From Staphylococcus pettenkoferi (lineage in GTDB: Bacteria; Bacillota; Bacilli; Staphylococcales; Staphylococcaceae), in assembly GCF_026659735.1 (NCBI RefSeq), contig NZ_JANSKK010000005.1, positions 248,001 to 312,000 on the forward strand: a DNA stretch of 64,000 nt. The letters run 5' to 3'. The notes under the pieces are model-generated. The model was not told where the DNA came from, made no database searches, and saw nothing but the letters and a program-made list of their open reading frames with translations. This document shows positions 44,897-54,032 of the stretch, in pieces. A program made the translations under genes and the position numbers. Position 1 is the stretch's first letter, and each line of letters begins with the position of its first letter.

Positions 44897-45041
44897 TAGC
44901 GTAGTACGTGCATAACCTCCGTCCTCATCTGTCTTAATAGAAATGTCAAATTTTCCTAACCTGCTTGTGTTGTAAAAGGAAGAAATCTTTATTATGATTA
45001 GAAATTGCGTGTGACAAGAACGATAACAATAATGAATATTT

Positions 45042-45080
45042 GGAACTTTTTAGCGAAAATCTAAAAGGTTCTTTTTGTTT
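45042..45080 (+). terminator. Leader terminator or small RNA end upstream of the YitT-type gene
   Basis: GGAACTTTTTAG (45042-45053) pairs with CTAAAAGGTTC (45061-45071) and is followed by TTTTT. No gene precedes it since the terminator at 44896, so a short transcript from about 44990 must end here: either an attenuator of the next gene or a small RNA. Confidence 0.55.
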
Positions 45081-45150
45081 TGTCCAGTATTTAAGAAAAA
45101 ATATTACTAAAGGAGATTGATTCTATAGTAGGAAGGGAGGACAAGTGAAT

Positions 45151-45999
45151 ATGAGTAAGAAAGCTATTCAAATTCACACTAAAAATATTATTTTCTGCTT
45201 GCTAGGTACGTTCCTCATTGGGGTGGGCGTCAACGCTTTTATCATCGCAGCAAACCTCGGTGAAGGCGGTACGGTCGGTATTTCCTTGAACCTTAAGTAC
45301 ACGCTTGGTCTTTCACCAGCGCTCACGTCATTCATCATCAACATCATTCTCATCGCAGTAGGGTGGAAGTATTTAAGCAAGACGACAGCGATTTATACAC
45401 TGATCACGGTGATTGCGAGTTCAGTTTGGCTAGCGCTCACAGAATCTTTCAATCTGCATCTCCAATCCGACTTTATTAATAGTATCTTTGGTGGTGCGTT
45501 TATCGGCATTGGTACAGGTTTCGTTATTTCAGCTCGCAGTACGCTCGGTGGTACGTCAGTCATCGCGAAGATTATCGATAAATATACGGAAGTGAAGACG
45601 TCGCAAGCGCTATTCGTCTTAGATACGCTCATTGTCCTCTCTTTCTTAATTACGATAGATATAGAGAATGTGCTTTATACCATTGTAATGCTCTTTATTG
45701 TGGAAAAATGTATGGCATTCGTTATTGAAGGTTTCAATCCTAAGAAGGCGATTACGATTATTTCTGAGTATAATGGAGAAATTAGCGACCAAATTCATTA
45801 CGAAACAGGTCGTGGGTCTACGCTTCTCAATGGTGTAGGAGGTTACGAACGCAAACAAACGAATGTGCTTTACGTAGTCGTGCCTCAGAACCAACTGGCA
45901 CGTATTAAAAAGATAGTGAATGCGCATGATTCTAATGCTTTCTTAGTCATCCACGATGTACGGGATGTCTTAGGTAACGGATTTATGAAAATGCAGTAG
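45151..45999 (+). CDS. YitT family membrane protein (DUF161/DUF2179)
   Basis: The 282-residue protein has five or six hydrophobic segments in the first 175 residues with NLGEGGTVGISLNLKY and ISARSTLGGTSVIAKIIDKYT, then a soluble DUF2179 domain with ITIISEYNGEISDQIHYETGRGSTLLNGVGGY. ATG 45151 follows GGAGGAC. The family's function is unknown; a possible attenuator lies in its leader. Confidence 0.9.
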   Translation: MSKKAIQIHTKNIIFCLLGTFLIGVGVNAFIIAANLGEGGTVGISLNLKYTLGLSPALTSFIINIILIAVGWKYLSKTTAIYTLITVIASSVWLALTESFNLHLQSDFINSIFGGAFIGIGTGFVISARSTLGGTSVIAKIIDKYTEVKTSQALFVLDTLIVLSFLITIDIENVLYTIVMLFIVEKCMAFVIEGFNPKKAITIISEYNGEISDQIHYETGRGSTLLNGVGGYERKQTNVLYVVVPQNQLARIKKIVNAHDSNAFLVIHDVRDVLGNGFMKMQ

Positions 46000-46030
46000 G
46001 CCGGATGTCTTAAAGTTGAATAATATGAAT

Positions 46031-46078
46031 GTACCCTAACCGAAAGTTGAAGTTTAAAACGGTTAGGGTACGTTTTTT
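46031..46078. terminator. Terminator between converging genes
   Basis: GTACCCTAACCG pairs with CGGTTAGGGTAC, followed by GTTTTTT. Confidence 0.8.
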
Positions 46079-46093
46079 ATCTAATATCGTTGA

Positions 46094-46777
46094 TTAACTA
46101 GGAAGGACGTCTTCTTGATTGATATATTGTACTACTTTATCAATTTGTTCACTAAAGGAACCATCAAATTTGTGATCGAAAAAGGCACTTCCTATCGTAA
46201 ATGCCCAAGGATTCACACGTTTAATGAAATCAAGTTTGTCGTAGCTATCGATACTACCTGCAACGCATACGGGTAAATCAATCGCTTCTACGAACGTCTC
46301 TATTAATGCTTCAGGCATCGTCTCATGGCGATAACCTAATAAATCGAACCCGCTAACACCTCGCTCTAATAAATCTTGAGCTTGTTCGACAATTTGTGTG
46401 ATGTCACCTTTCAATACGGAAGGCCGACCCACTACTTCTCCAGCGAATGGAAGGTAAGTGATGTGATTGGCTAAACAGAACGTGTTGACGGAGTCGAAAT
46501 AAGTCGTTCCCATGAGAATATCTGCGCCGCATGCTTTAGCAAGTTCTGCACCCTCTAAACTGCTTGATTCATCATATTCAACGACTTCCAAAATTGTGGT
46601 TTTACCACACGACTTCATGTAATTAAACAATTCCTTCATTTCAATTTCTGGTAAGCCTTTATCTTTAAATCCCCAATATTGTGCTGCAGTATCTTTGCAT
46701 TCCTCGAAGATTTGATATGCATTCTGAACTGTAAAGTCTTGATATGTAAGCATAACGATTAAATTACTATGATGCAC
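46094..46777 (-). CDS. TIM-barrel protein of unknown function
   Basis: The 227-residue protein starts at GTG 46777 after GGGAGAG. Alternating strands and helices (TTILEVVEY, ADILMGTTYFD, GFDLLGYRH, LPVCVAGSIDSYDKLDFI, PWAFTIGSAFFDHKF) indicate a beta/alpha barrel with a phosphate-binding end of HisA/TrpC type (VAGSIDS, TIGSAFF). I do not know its substrate. It stands alone on the minus strand. Confidence 0.65.
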   Translation of the reverse strand: MHHSNLIVMLTYQDFTVQNAYQIFEECKDTAAQYWGFKDKGLPEIEMKELFNYMKSCGKTTILEVVEYDESSSLEGAELAKACGADILMGTTYFDSVNTFCLANHITYLPFAGEVVGRPSVLKGDITQIVEQAQDLLERGVSGFDLLGYRHETMPEALIETFVEAIDLPVCVAGSIDSYDKLDFIKRVNPWAFTIGSAFFDHKFDGSFSEQIDKVVQYINQEDVLPS

Positions 46778-46914
46778 GTTTCTCTCTCCCTTTGATGTGT
46801 AACTTCATAGACTATTGATTTTCTTATGTGGACAGTTTGCACTTATAGAGTGAATATAACAATAGTTTTATTGTATTTTTTTATAAAAATCTTTTCCAGC
46901 GAGGTATAAAAAAC

Positions 46915-48288
46915 ATGAATTTACTACGAAGATATATGCCTGACGCCTTGAGCGAGAGCGTTTATGATATCAATTACAAGAATCTATATGATGTGGGTTA
47001 CAGAGGACTCATCTTTGATATTGATGGCACATTAGTTCCACACGGAGCGGACACTACAGAGAAAGTAGATGCTTTGTTTACTGAAATACATAATATAGGC
47101 TTTAAAACGTTATTATTATCAAATAATAGCGAGGAACGTATTAGTGATTTTAATCGTCATATCCAAACTCAATTTATTCCGATGGCAGATAAGCCAGATG
47201 TGAGAAATTTTCATAAAGCCGTTGAGCAACTCGACCTTTCAAAAGATCAAATCATCGTGATCGGCGACCAATTATTTACAGATATTGATGGCGCGAATAA
47301 ATGTGGTTTAGCGAATATATTAGTGAAATTTTTGATGCATGAAGATGAGACGAAGATAGGTAAGAAACGTCGCGTAGAACAGATTTTACTAAAGGTGGGT
47401 AAAATATTTAAAATTCAACAACGCTCACCACTACAACATCAAATTAAGGAGACAGACATGACAGAACGTAAGCCTTTAAGCGAAAGATATCCGAAACTTT
47501 ATGATTTAGCAGTTAAAAAAGAAACAGCGAAACGCCATATTCAAGATTTAAAAGGGCGTAAGAAGTTTGCGCAACATCGACAAAAATTGAAGTTACCGAA
47601 TGTGGTTCATACCGTTTCTTCATATTTGATTAAAAAAGGACCAGGTATCGATCCTGTGCTTCAGACTAATAAAGCGGACAATATCGACTTAGCAGCTTCA
47701 AAAATTGATGGGATTGTTATCAACCCAGGTGAAGAATTCTCTTTTTGGAAACTAGTAGGCAAAATTAATAAGAAAAATGGTTATAAAGATGGTCGAGTTA
47801 TCGTGAATAATCAAGTTCAAGCCGGCATGGGTGGCGGAATTTGTAATTTAGCTAATAATCTACATTTACTTGTCATTCATAGTCCACTTCAAATTACTGA
47901 ATTTCATGCACATTCTGATGCGCTCGCGCCTGATCAAGGTGAGCGTAAACCTTTCCAGAATGGGACGTCAGTTTCTTATAACTACGTGGACTATCGTTTT
48001 AAAAATCCAACTTCGCAGAAAATACAAATCTGCTTATGGGTTGCTGATGAAACGTTATATGGTGAATTAAGAAGTGAAGAGGCCTTTCCTTGGAAATATC
48101 ATTTAGAAGAAGAGAATCATCGTTTCGTGAAAGAGAACGGTAAGTATTATCGTAAGTCGAAAATTTATAAAGTGACTGAAGATGCGGCTACTTCTAAAGA
48201 AATTGACCGTGAACTCTTATTGGATAACCGTTCTGAAGTCATGTTTGATTATGACTTAATTCCAGAAGATCAGATTAAGAGTGAGTAA
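46915..48288 (+). CDS. HAD-family phosphatase (YqeG-like) fused to a VanW-family domain
   Basis: The 457-residue frame joins two domains. Residues 1-170 are a HAD IIIA phosphatase with D35-I-D37 (FDIDGTLVPHG), LLSNNSEER and VIGDQLFTDIDGAN. Residues 182-457 are a VanW-family domain with VINPGEEFSFWKLVG, GGGICNLANNLHLLVIHSPL and HSDALAPDQG. At the junction lies ATG 47458 preceded by AAGGAG at eight bases, so the VanW part can also be made alone. This suggests two once-separate genes that lost the stop between them. VanW proteins are tied to cell-envelope processes but have no settled activity. Confidence 0.85.
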   Translation: MNLLRRYMPDALSESVYDINYKNLYDVGYRGLIFDIDGTLVPHGADTTEKVDALFTEIHNIGFKTLLLSNNSEERISDFNRHIQTQFIPMADKPDVRNFHKAVEQLDLSKDQIIVIGDQLFTDIDGANKCGLANILVKFLMHEDETKIGKKRRVEQILLKVGKIFKIQQRSPLQHQIKETDMTERKPLSERYPKLYDLAVKKETAKRHIQDLKGRKKFAQHRQKLKLPNVVHTVSSYLIKKGPGIDPVLQTNKADNIDLAASKIDGIVINPGEEFSFWKLVGKINKKNGYKDGRVIVNNQVQAGMGGGICNLANNLHLLVIHSPLQITEFHAHSDALAPDQGERKPFQNGTSVSYNYVDYRFKNPTSQKIQICLWVADETLYGELRSEEAFPWKYHLEEENHRFVKENGKYYRKSKIYKVTEDAATSKEIDRELLLDNRSEVMFDYDLIPEDQIKSE

Positions 48289-48362
48289 TGAAGTAGGGTT
48301 TTCTCACACATTTAGATAAATAAAGTACAACACAACTCGAAAAATAGAAAGCAGTGATGTTG

Positions 48363-48878
48363 ATGACTCAGTTATATGAAATTTATCTAGAAAATGATGA
48401 AACAGCCTTTACGGTTGGCAGTATAGTGGCAGAAACAGAGGAGTTATATATAGTTGAATCACTTGATGAAACAGGAAGATTGGACAGCTTACAAGTGCGT
48501 CCAAAAGCTAAAGTTGGAAAGTTAGTCAGTTCATCGAAATATCTTGAATTGATGGAGTTTACCAAGAACTATAATGTCGAAAATGGAAACTATAATCCTT
48601 TAGGTTTAGAAGTAAACTATGATGACTATAGTAGTTTAGAAGGTACATTTCATCAAATGCGAAATTCAGGAGATATTTATACTATCGTTACTGACAACGA
48701 TGAAGAAATTTTGATCGGTAATGTTAAGGAAGTTTTTGAAAAAGAGATACTATTGAACGCGATAAACTTCGAAGATTTCACTCGAACAGAGGTACCCATT
48801 GATAAAAGTGAGATTATTGCTATTGATATTTTGAGTTATGAGAATGTGTTACTTCAAAAGTTTTTAATGCAGGGGTAG
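48363..48878 (+). CDS. Hypothetical acidic soluble protein
   Basis: The 171-residue product (from ATG 48363; ATG 48357 and GTG 48354 also possible) begins MTQLYEIYLENDETAFTVGS. It has two similar beta-rich halves, each opening with an exchange of Y/F-T-V/I followed by a small-barrel pattern (TAFTVGSIVAETEELYIVES and DIYTIVTDNDEEILIGNVKE). No signal or membrane segment. I do not recognise the family. Confidence 0.6.
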   Translation: MTQLYEIYLENDETAFTVGSIVAETEELYIVESLDETGRLDSLQVRPKAKVGKLVSSSKYLELMEFTKNYNVENGNYNPLGLEVNYDDYSSLEGTFHQMRNSGDIYTIVTDNDEEILIGNVKEVFEKEILLNAINFEDFTRTEVPIDKSEIIAIDILSYENVLLQKFLMQG

Positions 48879-48911
48879 AAAAATAAGATGGCTAAAGGTC
48901 ATTGTGAGAAG

Positions 48912-48940
48912 CGAGACAGTTTGGTGTCTCGCTTTTTCTG
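48912..48940 (+). terminator. Terminator before the bio operon
   Basis: AGCGAGACA pairs with TGTCTCGCT and is followed by TTTTT. Confidence 0.8.
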
Positions 48941-48994
48941 TTTTCTTCACCAGTTTCACGAAATTTCTCATAAACTAATATTAATTTCGCCTTT

Positions 48995-49028
48995 AATGTT
49001 AACTTATATTTTTATTAGGTTTACAATT
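48995..49028. promoter_or_regulatory. BirA-type biotin operator
   Basis: AATGTTAAC (48995-49003) and GGTTTACAATT (49018-49028) form a dyad with a 14-base spacer, matching the (A)TTGTTAAC-N14/16-GGTTTACAA pattern of biotin-ligase repressor sites. It lies about 60 bases before bioD, so biotin should repress the operon. Confidence 0.75.
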
Positions 49029-49089
49029 ACCGATTTTCAATTTAAGATATAAATATCCTATTAAATTTTTAAAGTAACTGGTGAGAAAA

Positions 49090-49779
49090 ATGAATATTTT
49101 TATTACAAGTACGAATACGGACGTTGGTAAGACCTACGTTACAGTGAATCTGTATCACTTTCTGAAACATGAAGGGTACAACGTCACGATATTCAAACCT
49201 TTTCAAACTGAAGAAATGCCTGATGGAACCTATCCAGATTTAGAAATGTATAAGGCAGAGTGTGGATTGAGCTACGAAACCACATCACTGTATAAATTTA
49301 AAGATCCTATTTCTCCGCATTTGGCATTTAAGAGAGAACCGCATCAAATGTTCGATAGACAAGTAATCATTGACCGTGCAGAAGAATTGGCAGCTAGACA
49401 TGACATTGTGCTAATCGAAGGTGCGGGTGGTATAGCAGTCCCAATACATAACAGTGAGAAAGAATGGTACATGACGGCTGATCTCATTAAGGATACTGGT
49501 GCTGATCACATTATTAGTATCGTGCCTTCTAAACTAGGAGCAATTGGTGATATTGTTGTACATCAGTATTACTTAGAGTCGCAGAATTTACCATCCAACA
49601 CGCTTATCATGAATCGTTATTCAAATACTGATGTCGAACAGGATAATCGTTTAACAGTTAAAGAGTTATTGCATCAAAACGTTGAAACTTTTCCGGAAAA
49701 TGGGGCAGCCTCAGAAATACCAAAATCTATACTAGATCACCTGAAAGGAGTTAAAAATGATGAATCTTCAAAAGCATGA
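49090..49779 (+). CDS. bioD: Dethiobiotin synthetase
   Basis: BioD converts 7,8-diaminopelargonate and CO2 to dethiobiotin with ATP. The 229-residue protein has the P-loop TSTNTDVGKTYV at the start, then KPFQTEE and IEGAGGIAVP, all typical. I choose ATG 49090 (MNIFITSTNTDVGK) after GGTGAG; GTG 49081 is the outer alternative. The end overlaps bioA by 23 bases. First gene of the operon behind the BirA operator. Confidence 0.95.
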   Translation: MNIFITSTNTDVGKTYVTVNLYHFLKHEGYNVTIFKPFQTEEMPDGTYPDLEMYKAECGLSYETTSLYKFKDPISPHLAFKREPHQMFDRQVIIDRAEELAARHDIVLIEGAGGIAVPIHNSEKEWYMTADLIKDTGADHIISIVPSKLGAIGDIVVHQYYLESQNLPSNTLIMNRYSNTDVEQDNRLTVKELLHQNVETFPENGAASEIPKSILDHLKGVKNDESSKA

Positions 49780-51127
49780 GGATTTAGTTAATAAAAATTT
49801 AGAATATGTGTGGCATCCGTTCACGCAAATGGGAGTTTATTCAAAACACGACCCAATTATTATTGAAAAAGGGAAGGGTAGCTATCTATATGATACGAAA
49901 GGAAATAAATATTTAGATGGCTATGCTTCGCTGTGGGTGAATGTGCATGGGCACAATGATAAGAAATTGAACAAAGCGATACATAAGCAGTTGGACAATA
50001 TTGCGCATTCCACTTTGTTGGGGTCTTCAAATATTCCTTCTATTGAGCTTGCGGAACAACTCGTTCGTATTACACCGGAAAGTCTGAAGAAGGTCTTCTA
50101 TTCGGATACAGGAAGTGCAGCTGTTGAGATTGCGATTAAGATGGCTTATCAATATTGGAAAAATTTGGATCCAGTCAAATATGCGAAAAAGAATAAGTTC
50201 ATTACGTTACATAATGGATATCACGGGGACACGATTGGTTCTGTAAGTGTAGGCGGTATCGACGCATTTCATAAGATTTTCAATGACTTGATTTTTGAAA
50301 ATATTCAAGTCGATTGCCCATCTTTCTATCATAGTGATTATGAATCTGAAGAGGAAATGGTGGAATCGATTCTCACGCATATTGATACGATTCTGCAAGA
50401 AAGAGCAGATGAGATTGTAGGTTTTGTGATGGAACCGTTGATTCAAGGTGCGACGGGTCTTTTTGTTCATCCTGCTGGTTTTCTAAAAGGCGTGGAGAAA
50501 CTCTGTCGTAAGCATAATATCTTATTAATCGTAGACGAAGTCGCGGTCGGTTTCGGTCGTACGGGTCAAATGTTTGCGTGCTATCACGAAGACGTGAAAC
50601 CCGATATCATGTGTCTAGGTAAGGCGATTACTGGAGGTTATCTGCCATTAGCTGCGACGCTCACTTCGCAAAAAATTTACGATGCTTTTCTCAGTAATTC
50701 ACATGCTGAAAAGACATTTTTCCATGGTCATACGTATACAGGAAATCAAATTGTATGTGCCGTCGCTTTAGAAAATATTCGTCTGTTTGAGAAACGAAAA
50801 CTGTTAAAACAAATTCAACAAACTTCAGCTATCTTGAGTAAGAAATTACGAAAATTGAGTACACATCCTAATGTAGGCGATGTGCGAGGACGAGGATTGA
50901 TGTATGCTGTAGAGCTTGTGGAATCTAAAGAGACTAGCGAACCTCTTAATATTCCAACTGTAGAACGTATCATTCACGAATGTAAACAACGTGGCTTAAT
51001 GATACGCAATTTAGAAAATATTATTACCTTCGTTCCAATTTTAAGTATGAGCAAAAAAGAAGTTGAGAAAATGACGGATATCTTCACTGAAGTATTGCTT
51101 GAGGAATTAGGGCAGTACGAATTTTAA
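49757..51127 (+). CDS. bioA: Adenosylmethionine-8-amino-7-oxononanoate aminotransferase
   Basis: BioA makes 7,8-diaminopelargonate from KAPA, usually with S-adenosylmethionine as amino donor. The 456-residue PLP enzyme has VWHPFTQM, YSDTGSAAVEIAIKMAYQYW, the IVDEVAVGFGRTG motif and the PLP lysine in CLGKAITGGYLP. ATG 49757 follows AAAGGAG. bioF follows 18 bases after its stop; in S. aureus bioB sits between these two genes. Confidence 0.95.
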   Translation: MMNLQKHEDLVNKNLEYVWHPFTQMGVYSKHDPIIIEKGKGSYLYDTKGNKYLDGYASLWVNVHGHNDKKLNKAIHKQLDNIAHSTLLGSSNIPSIELAEQLVRITPESLKKVFYSDTGSAAVEIAIKMAYQYWKNLDPVKYAKKNKFITLHNGYHGDTIGSVSVGGIDAFHKIFNDLIFENIQVDCPSFYHSDYESEEEMVESILTHIDTILQERADEIVGFVMEPLIQGATGLFVHPAGFLKGVEKLCRKHNILLIVDEVAVGFGRTGQMFACYHEDVKPDIMCLGKAITGGYLPLAATLTSQKIYDAFLSNSHAEKTFFHGHTYTGNQIVCAVALENIRLFEKRKLLKQIQQTSAILSKKLRKLSTHPNVGDVRGRGLMYAVELVESKETSEPLNIPTVERIIHECKQRGLMIRNLENIITFVPILSMSKKEVEKMTDIFTEVLLEELGQYEF

Positions 51128-51145
51128 AGAAGTGAGTGAGATAGA

Positions 51146-52279
51146 ATGGACATAACTCAGAAATTGACTCAGTTGAAGCAACAACAGCGCTATAGAACTT
51201 TGAAAGAAGTACATCATATCGAAGGTAAGACGATTCGTTTGGGAGAACATGATTATATTAATTTTACTTCGAATGATTACTTAGGATTAGCACAATTGCC
51301 GTTTGATGTTGAGGATTTCATGAGGTTTGTAAAGCGGTACGGCATCAACTTGGCCAGCTCTCGTCTGGTTAGTGGTAACTCGGTGTTATATACAGAAATT
51401 GAAGAATTGATGAGTCGCTATTACCACTTTGAAGATGCAGTCATTATGAACAGTGGCTACGATGCCAATTTAGCATTGTTTAATGCTTTTAAAGGTGAAG
51501 AGGTGGTCGTATTCTCAGATAGTGAGAATCACGCGAGTATTATTGATGGGCTGAAACTGAGTCGTATTTCCAAGGAAATATATCGTCATTTGGATTATCA
51601 GGATTTAGAACGTCGACTAGCGGTATATCCAGATACTACGAAATTAATCGTGACAGATAGTGTATTTTCCACTAATGGCAATCTTGCAGATATTGAATAT
51701 TTGGTAGAGCTCAAGCATCGTTTTCCTAATACTTGGTTGATTGTTGATGATTCGCATGGGCTTGGGTTAAATTACTTTGATGATTATCAGAATATAGATG
51801 TAATCACTGCCAGTTTGTCTAAAAGTGTAGGTGCACACGGTGGCATTATACTATGTAGCCAGCTGTTTAAAGAACTGCTTGTGAACACTGGCCGCGCATT
51901 AATTTACTCTAGCGGCATGCCAACGTCGAACCTTTACTTCATTTTAAGAAATACTCAAGCTATGTTGAACGAACCATATAGGAAGCAGCATTTAAAGCAG
52001 TTAAGTCTTTACTTTAATACACAGTTATACGCTTGTTTAGGTAAAAAGTGCGACTTACAGACACCGATTAAGAGTATAGAATTTAACGATTATGAAGAAG
52101 CAGAAAGTTATTACCAAGCTTTAATGGATGCTGGAATGCTCGTAAGTTATTTTCGCTATCCAACAGTGAGTCATCCGACTTTGCGCTTTTCGTTAACCTA
52201 TTATCATCAAAAATCAGATATCGATCGATTATTTCAAATCATTTTAAAACAGAAAGAAGATGAAAAAACAGATGTTTAG
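51146..52279 (+). CDS. bioF: 8-amino-7-oxononanoate synthase
   Basis: BioF condenses pimeloyl-CoA or pimeloyl-ACP with alanine to give KAPA. The 377-residue alpha-oxoamine synthase has NFTSNDYLGLAQ, DDSHGLG and the PLP lysine motif TASLSKSVGAHGG. ATG 51146 follows GAGTGAG. Its end overlaps bioW. Confidence 0.94.
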   Translation: MDITQKLTQLKQQQRYRTLKEVHHIEGKTIRLGEHDYINFTSNDYLGLAQLPFDVEDFMRFVKRYGINLASSRLVSGNSVLYTEIEELMSRYYHFEDAVIMNSGYDANLALFNAFKGEEVVVFSDSENHASIIDGLKLSRISKEIYRHLDYQDLERRLAVYPDTTKLIVTDSVFSTNGNLADIEYLVELKHRFPNTWLIVDDSHGLGLNYFDDYQNIDVITASLSKSVGAHGGIILCSQLFKELLVNTGRALIYSSGMPTSNLYFILRNTQAMLNEPYRKQHLKQLSLYFNTQLYACLGKKCDLQTPIKSIEFNDYEEAESYYQALMDAGMLVSYFRYPTVSHPTLRFSLTYYHQKSDIDRLFQIILKQKEDEKTDV

Positions 52280-52955
52280 TGTGAAGATGCGCGCGAGCCA
52301 AGATAATGAACATATTAGTGGTGCGGAAACGATATGCGAAGAACAAAATATTGAAGCGGCAATCCAACATTTCTTTAGAAAAGGATTTAATCATCAAAAT
52401 GGGAAAAGTGATTTCCTGAATCTGAAAATAGAACAGGTAAAGGAGCCTCTAATTCAACTTTCTGCTCTTCAAATTATTGATGAACAGCATGTTGATTTAA
52501 TGAAATTATGTACAGAAAATGGCATCACTAAACAAGCGCTTGAACGAGGTCTGGATTACATCCATAACGACACACGGTACACAGGCGCGCTTATTCTTTC
52601 AGCTCAAACGGGAAAACGACTAGATCAGGCCGGCAAGCGTGGCGTACGTGCCACTCGCTTTTGTTTCAACAATACACGTGAACATGTTGAGTTGAAAGAA
52701 CGCGTCCAAGACTCTCTATCTCTAGCGACGATTCTCACACATCATGACGCCGTACATGGTGAGTTGTGTGTTTCAGATGATATGCACTATACGACTGGCT
52801 ACTTCGCGACAAAAAGTTCAGGATATCATCGATTGTATAACGTTAAAGAAGATAATAGTCGTGCAGGTGGACGTATCGTTTTCGTTGAGGACAGTCTAAA
52901 TATTGAAGACTATACAGAATTTCTAGAATTAGTGCCAAAACAGGTGAATTATTAG
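52260..52955 (+). CDS. bioW: 6-carboxyhexanoate--CoA ligase (pimeloyl-CoA synthetase)
   Basis: BioW activates free pimelate to pimeloyl-CoA, the entry to biotin synthesis in staphylococci and bacilli. The protein carries FSVKMRASQDNEHISGAE, GKRLDQAGKRGVRATR and HHDAVHGELCVSDDMHYTTGYFA, the family's conserved blocks. Start is ATG 52260 or 52272 (MFSVKMRAS); the latter matches relatives better. Overlap with bioF indicates coupling. It ends the operon. Confidence 0.93.
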   Translation: MKKQMFSVKMRASQDNEHISGAETICEEQNIEAAIQHFFRKGFNHQNGKSDFLNLKIEQVKEPLIQLSALQIIDEQHVDLMKLCTENGITKQALERGLDYIHNDTRYTGALILSAQTGKRLDQAGKRGVRATRFCFNNTREHVELKERVQDSLSLATILTHHDAVHGELCVSDDMHYTTGYFATKSSGYHRLYNVKEDNSRAGGRIVFVEDSLNIEDYTEFLELVPKQVNY

Positions 52956-53081
52956 AGACAACCGATAAATTTTAGAAGTTTAAGACTGCGGGTATAGTAG
53001 GAAAACTAAATTTTGTGTTAGAAGATAGATAAGTACACAAACATTGATAAATAAGTAAATTTGAAGTGGAATGAAGACAAG

Positions 53082-53108
53082 CTCATAAAATAGTGGGCTT
53101 GTTTTCTT
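53082..53108 (+). terminator. Likely terminator of the bio operon
   Basis: ACAAGC pairs with GCTTGT around a 14-base loop, followed by TTTTCTTT. It is modest in strength. The remaining bases 52956-53171 show no other gene. Confidence 0.5.
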
Positions 53109-53171
53109 TATTGATAAATTATAAGTTGAATAGAGGAAAAAGATAATCTTATAAAATTTGGTGGTGTTATT

Positions 53172-53999
53172 ATTAATTACAGGAGTTTCAGTAGGAGAAG
53201 GCTATGGTCATTTATACTAGTAACGCTAGTACTACTTACTATTGCTTTTTATATTTCTGGAAGCATTGGAGGAAATGGCGACTTAAAGATACTTATAGCA
53301 GGTAGTTTCTTAACTGTTGGTGTTTTAGTTGTACTATTTTACTGTTCGAAAGTTTATAAAGGTATACCTGCTCTAATTGGGTTGAGTAAAGTGGAGGATC
53401 TGAAAAAATTCTTCATTGGTTTATCTATACCTGTAATATTATTTGTCCTTACTTTATTAATTGGTTTATCTACAGGACTGATAAAAGATGTTCATTTGAA
53501 ATTAGATAGCGTGATTTGGATAGGATTTTTAATTAACATCTTAGGTACCTTTCTTTTTGAAGCATTTCCAGAAGAAGTGATGTTCAGGGGTTTTATATTA
53601 ACTGAATTAAAGAAAAAATATAGATTTGTTAGTTCGTTAGTTTTACATATTATTATCTTCTGTGCAGTAGCAGTATTTGCGGCACTTCTTAGTGGTTTGT
53701 TAGCAAATGATATTAGCTTTAATATATTAAGAAATATACCTCAATATATATTATTTGTGATTGCTTTACAGCTCTATAAAGCATACACTCAATCGATATG
53801 GGCAACGATGTTTTTCCATCTATTCCATTTAGAAATCGGAAAATACGTGCTAACACCTGACAATTTATCTATTTTATCTTTTGGTGAAATGTATACAGGC
53901 GTATTTAATGGAGTGGGAATGACGATATTTTATCTTGGTAGTATCGTTATTTTAGGTATACTATTAATCATCAATCGTTATAGAATCAAAAACAAGTGA
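53172..53999 (+). CDS. CPBP-family intramembrane metalloprotease (Abi/CAAX-like), apparent ATT start
   Basis: The frame is open well upstream of TTG 53382, adding a convincing N-terminus: from ATT 53172 it reads (M)NYRSFSRRRLWSFILVTLVL, with GGTGGTG just before it and no ATG, GTG or TTG available. The full 275-residue protein has about seven hydrophobic segments and the CPBP motifs FPEEVMFRGF (EExxxR) and FFHLFHLE. Family members process prenylated peptides or confer bacteriocin self-immunity. Without ATT initiation the gene would be 5'-truncated. Confidence in the family is high, in the start low. Confidence 0.75.
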   Translation: MNYRSFSRRRLWSFILVTLVLLTIAFYISGSIGGNGDLKILIAGSFLTVGVLVVLFYCSKVYKGIPALIGLSKVEDLKKFFIGLSIPVILFVLTLLIGLSTGLIKDVHLKLDSVIWIGFLINILGTFLFEAFPEEVMFRGFILTELKKKYRFVSSLVLHIIIFCAVAVFAALLSGLLANDISFNILRNIPQYILFVIALQLYKAYTQSIWATMFFHLFHLEIGKYVLTPDNLSILSFGEMYTGVFNGVGMTIFYLGSIVILGILLIINRYRIKNK

Positions 54000-54030
54000 G
54001 ACGAATTCTAATTTTCGTCTCACTTTTTCT
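53997..54030. terminator. Bidirectional terminator between converging genes
   Basis: GTGAGACGAA pairs with TTCGTCTCAC, followed by TTTTT on the plus strand. Confidence 0.8.
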
Positions 54031-54032
54031 AC

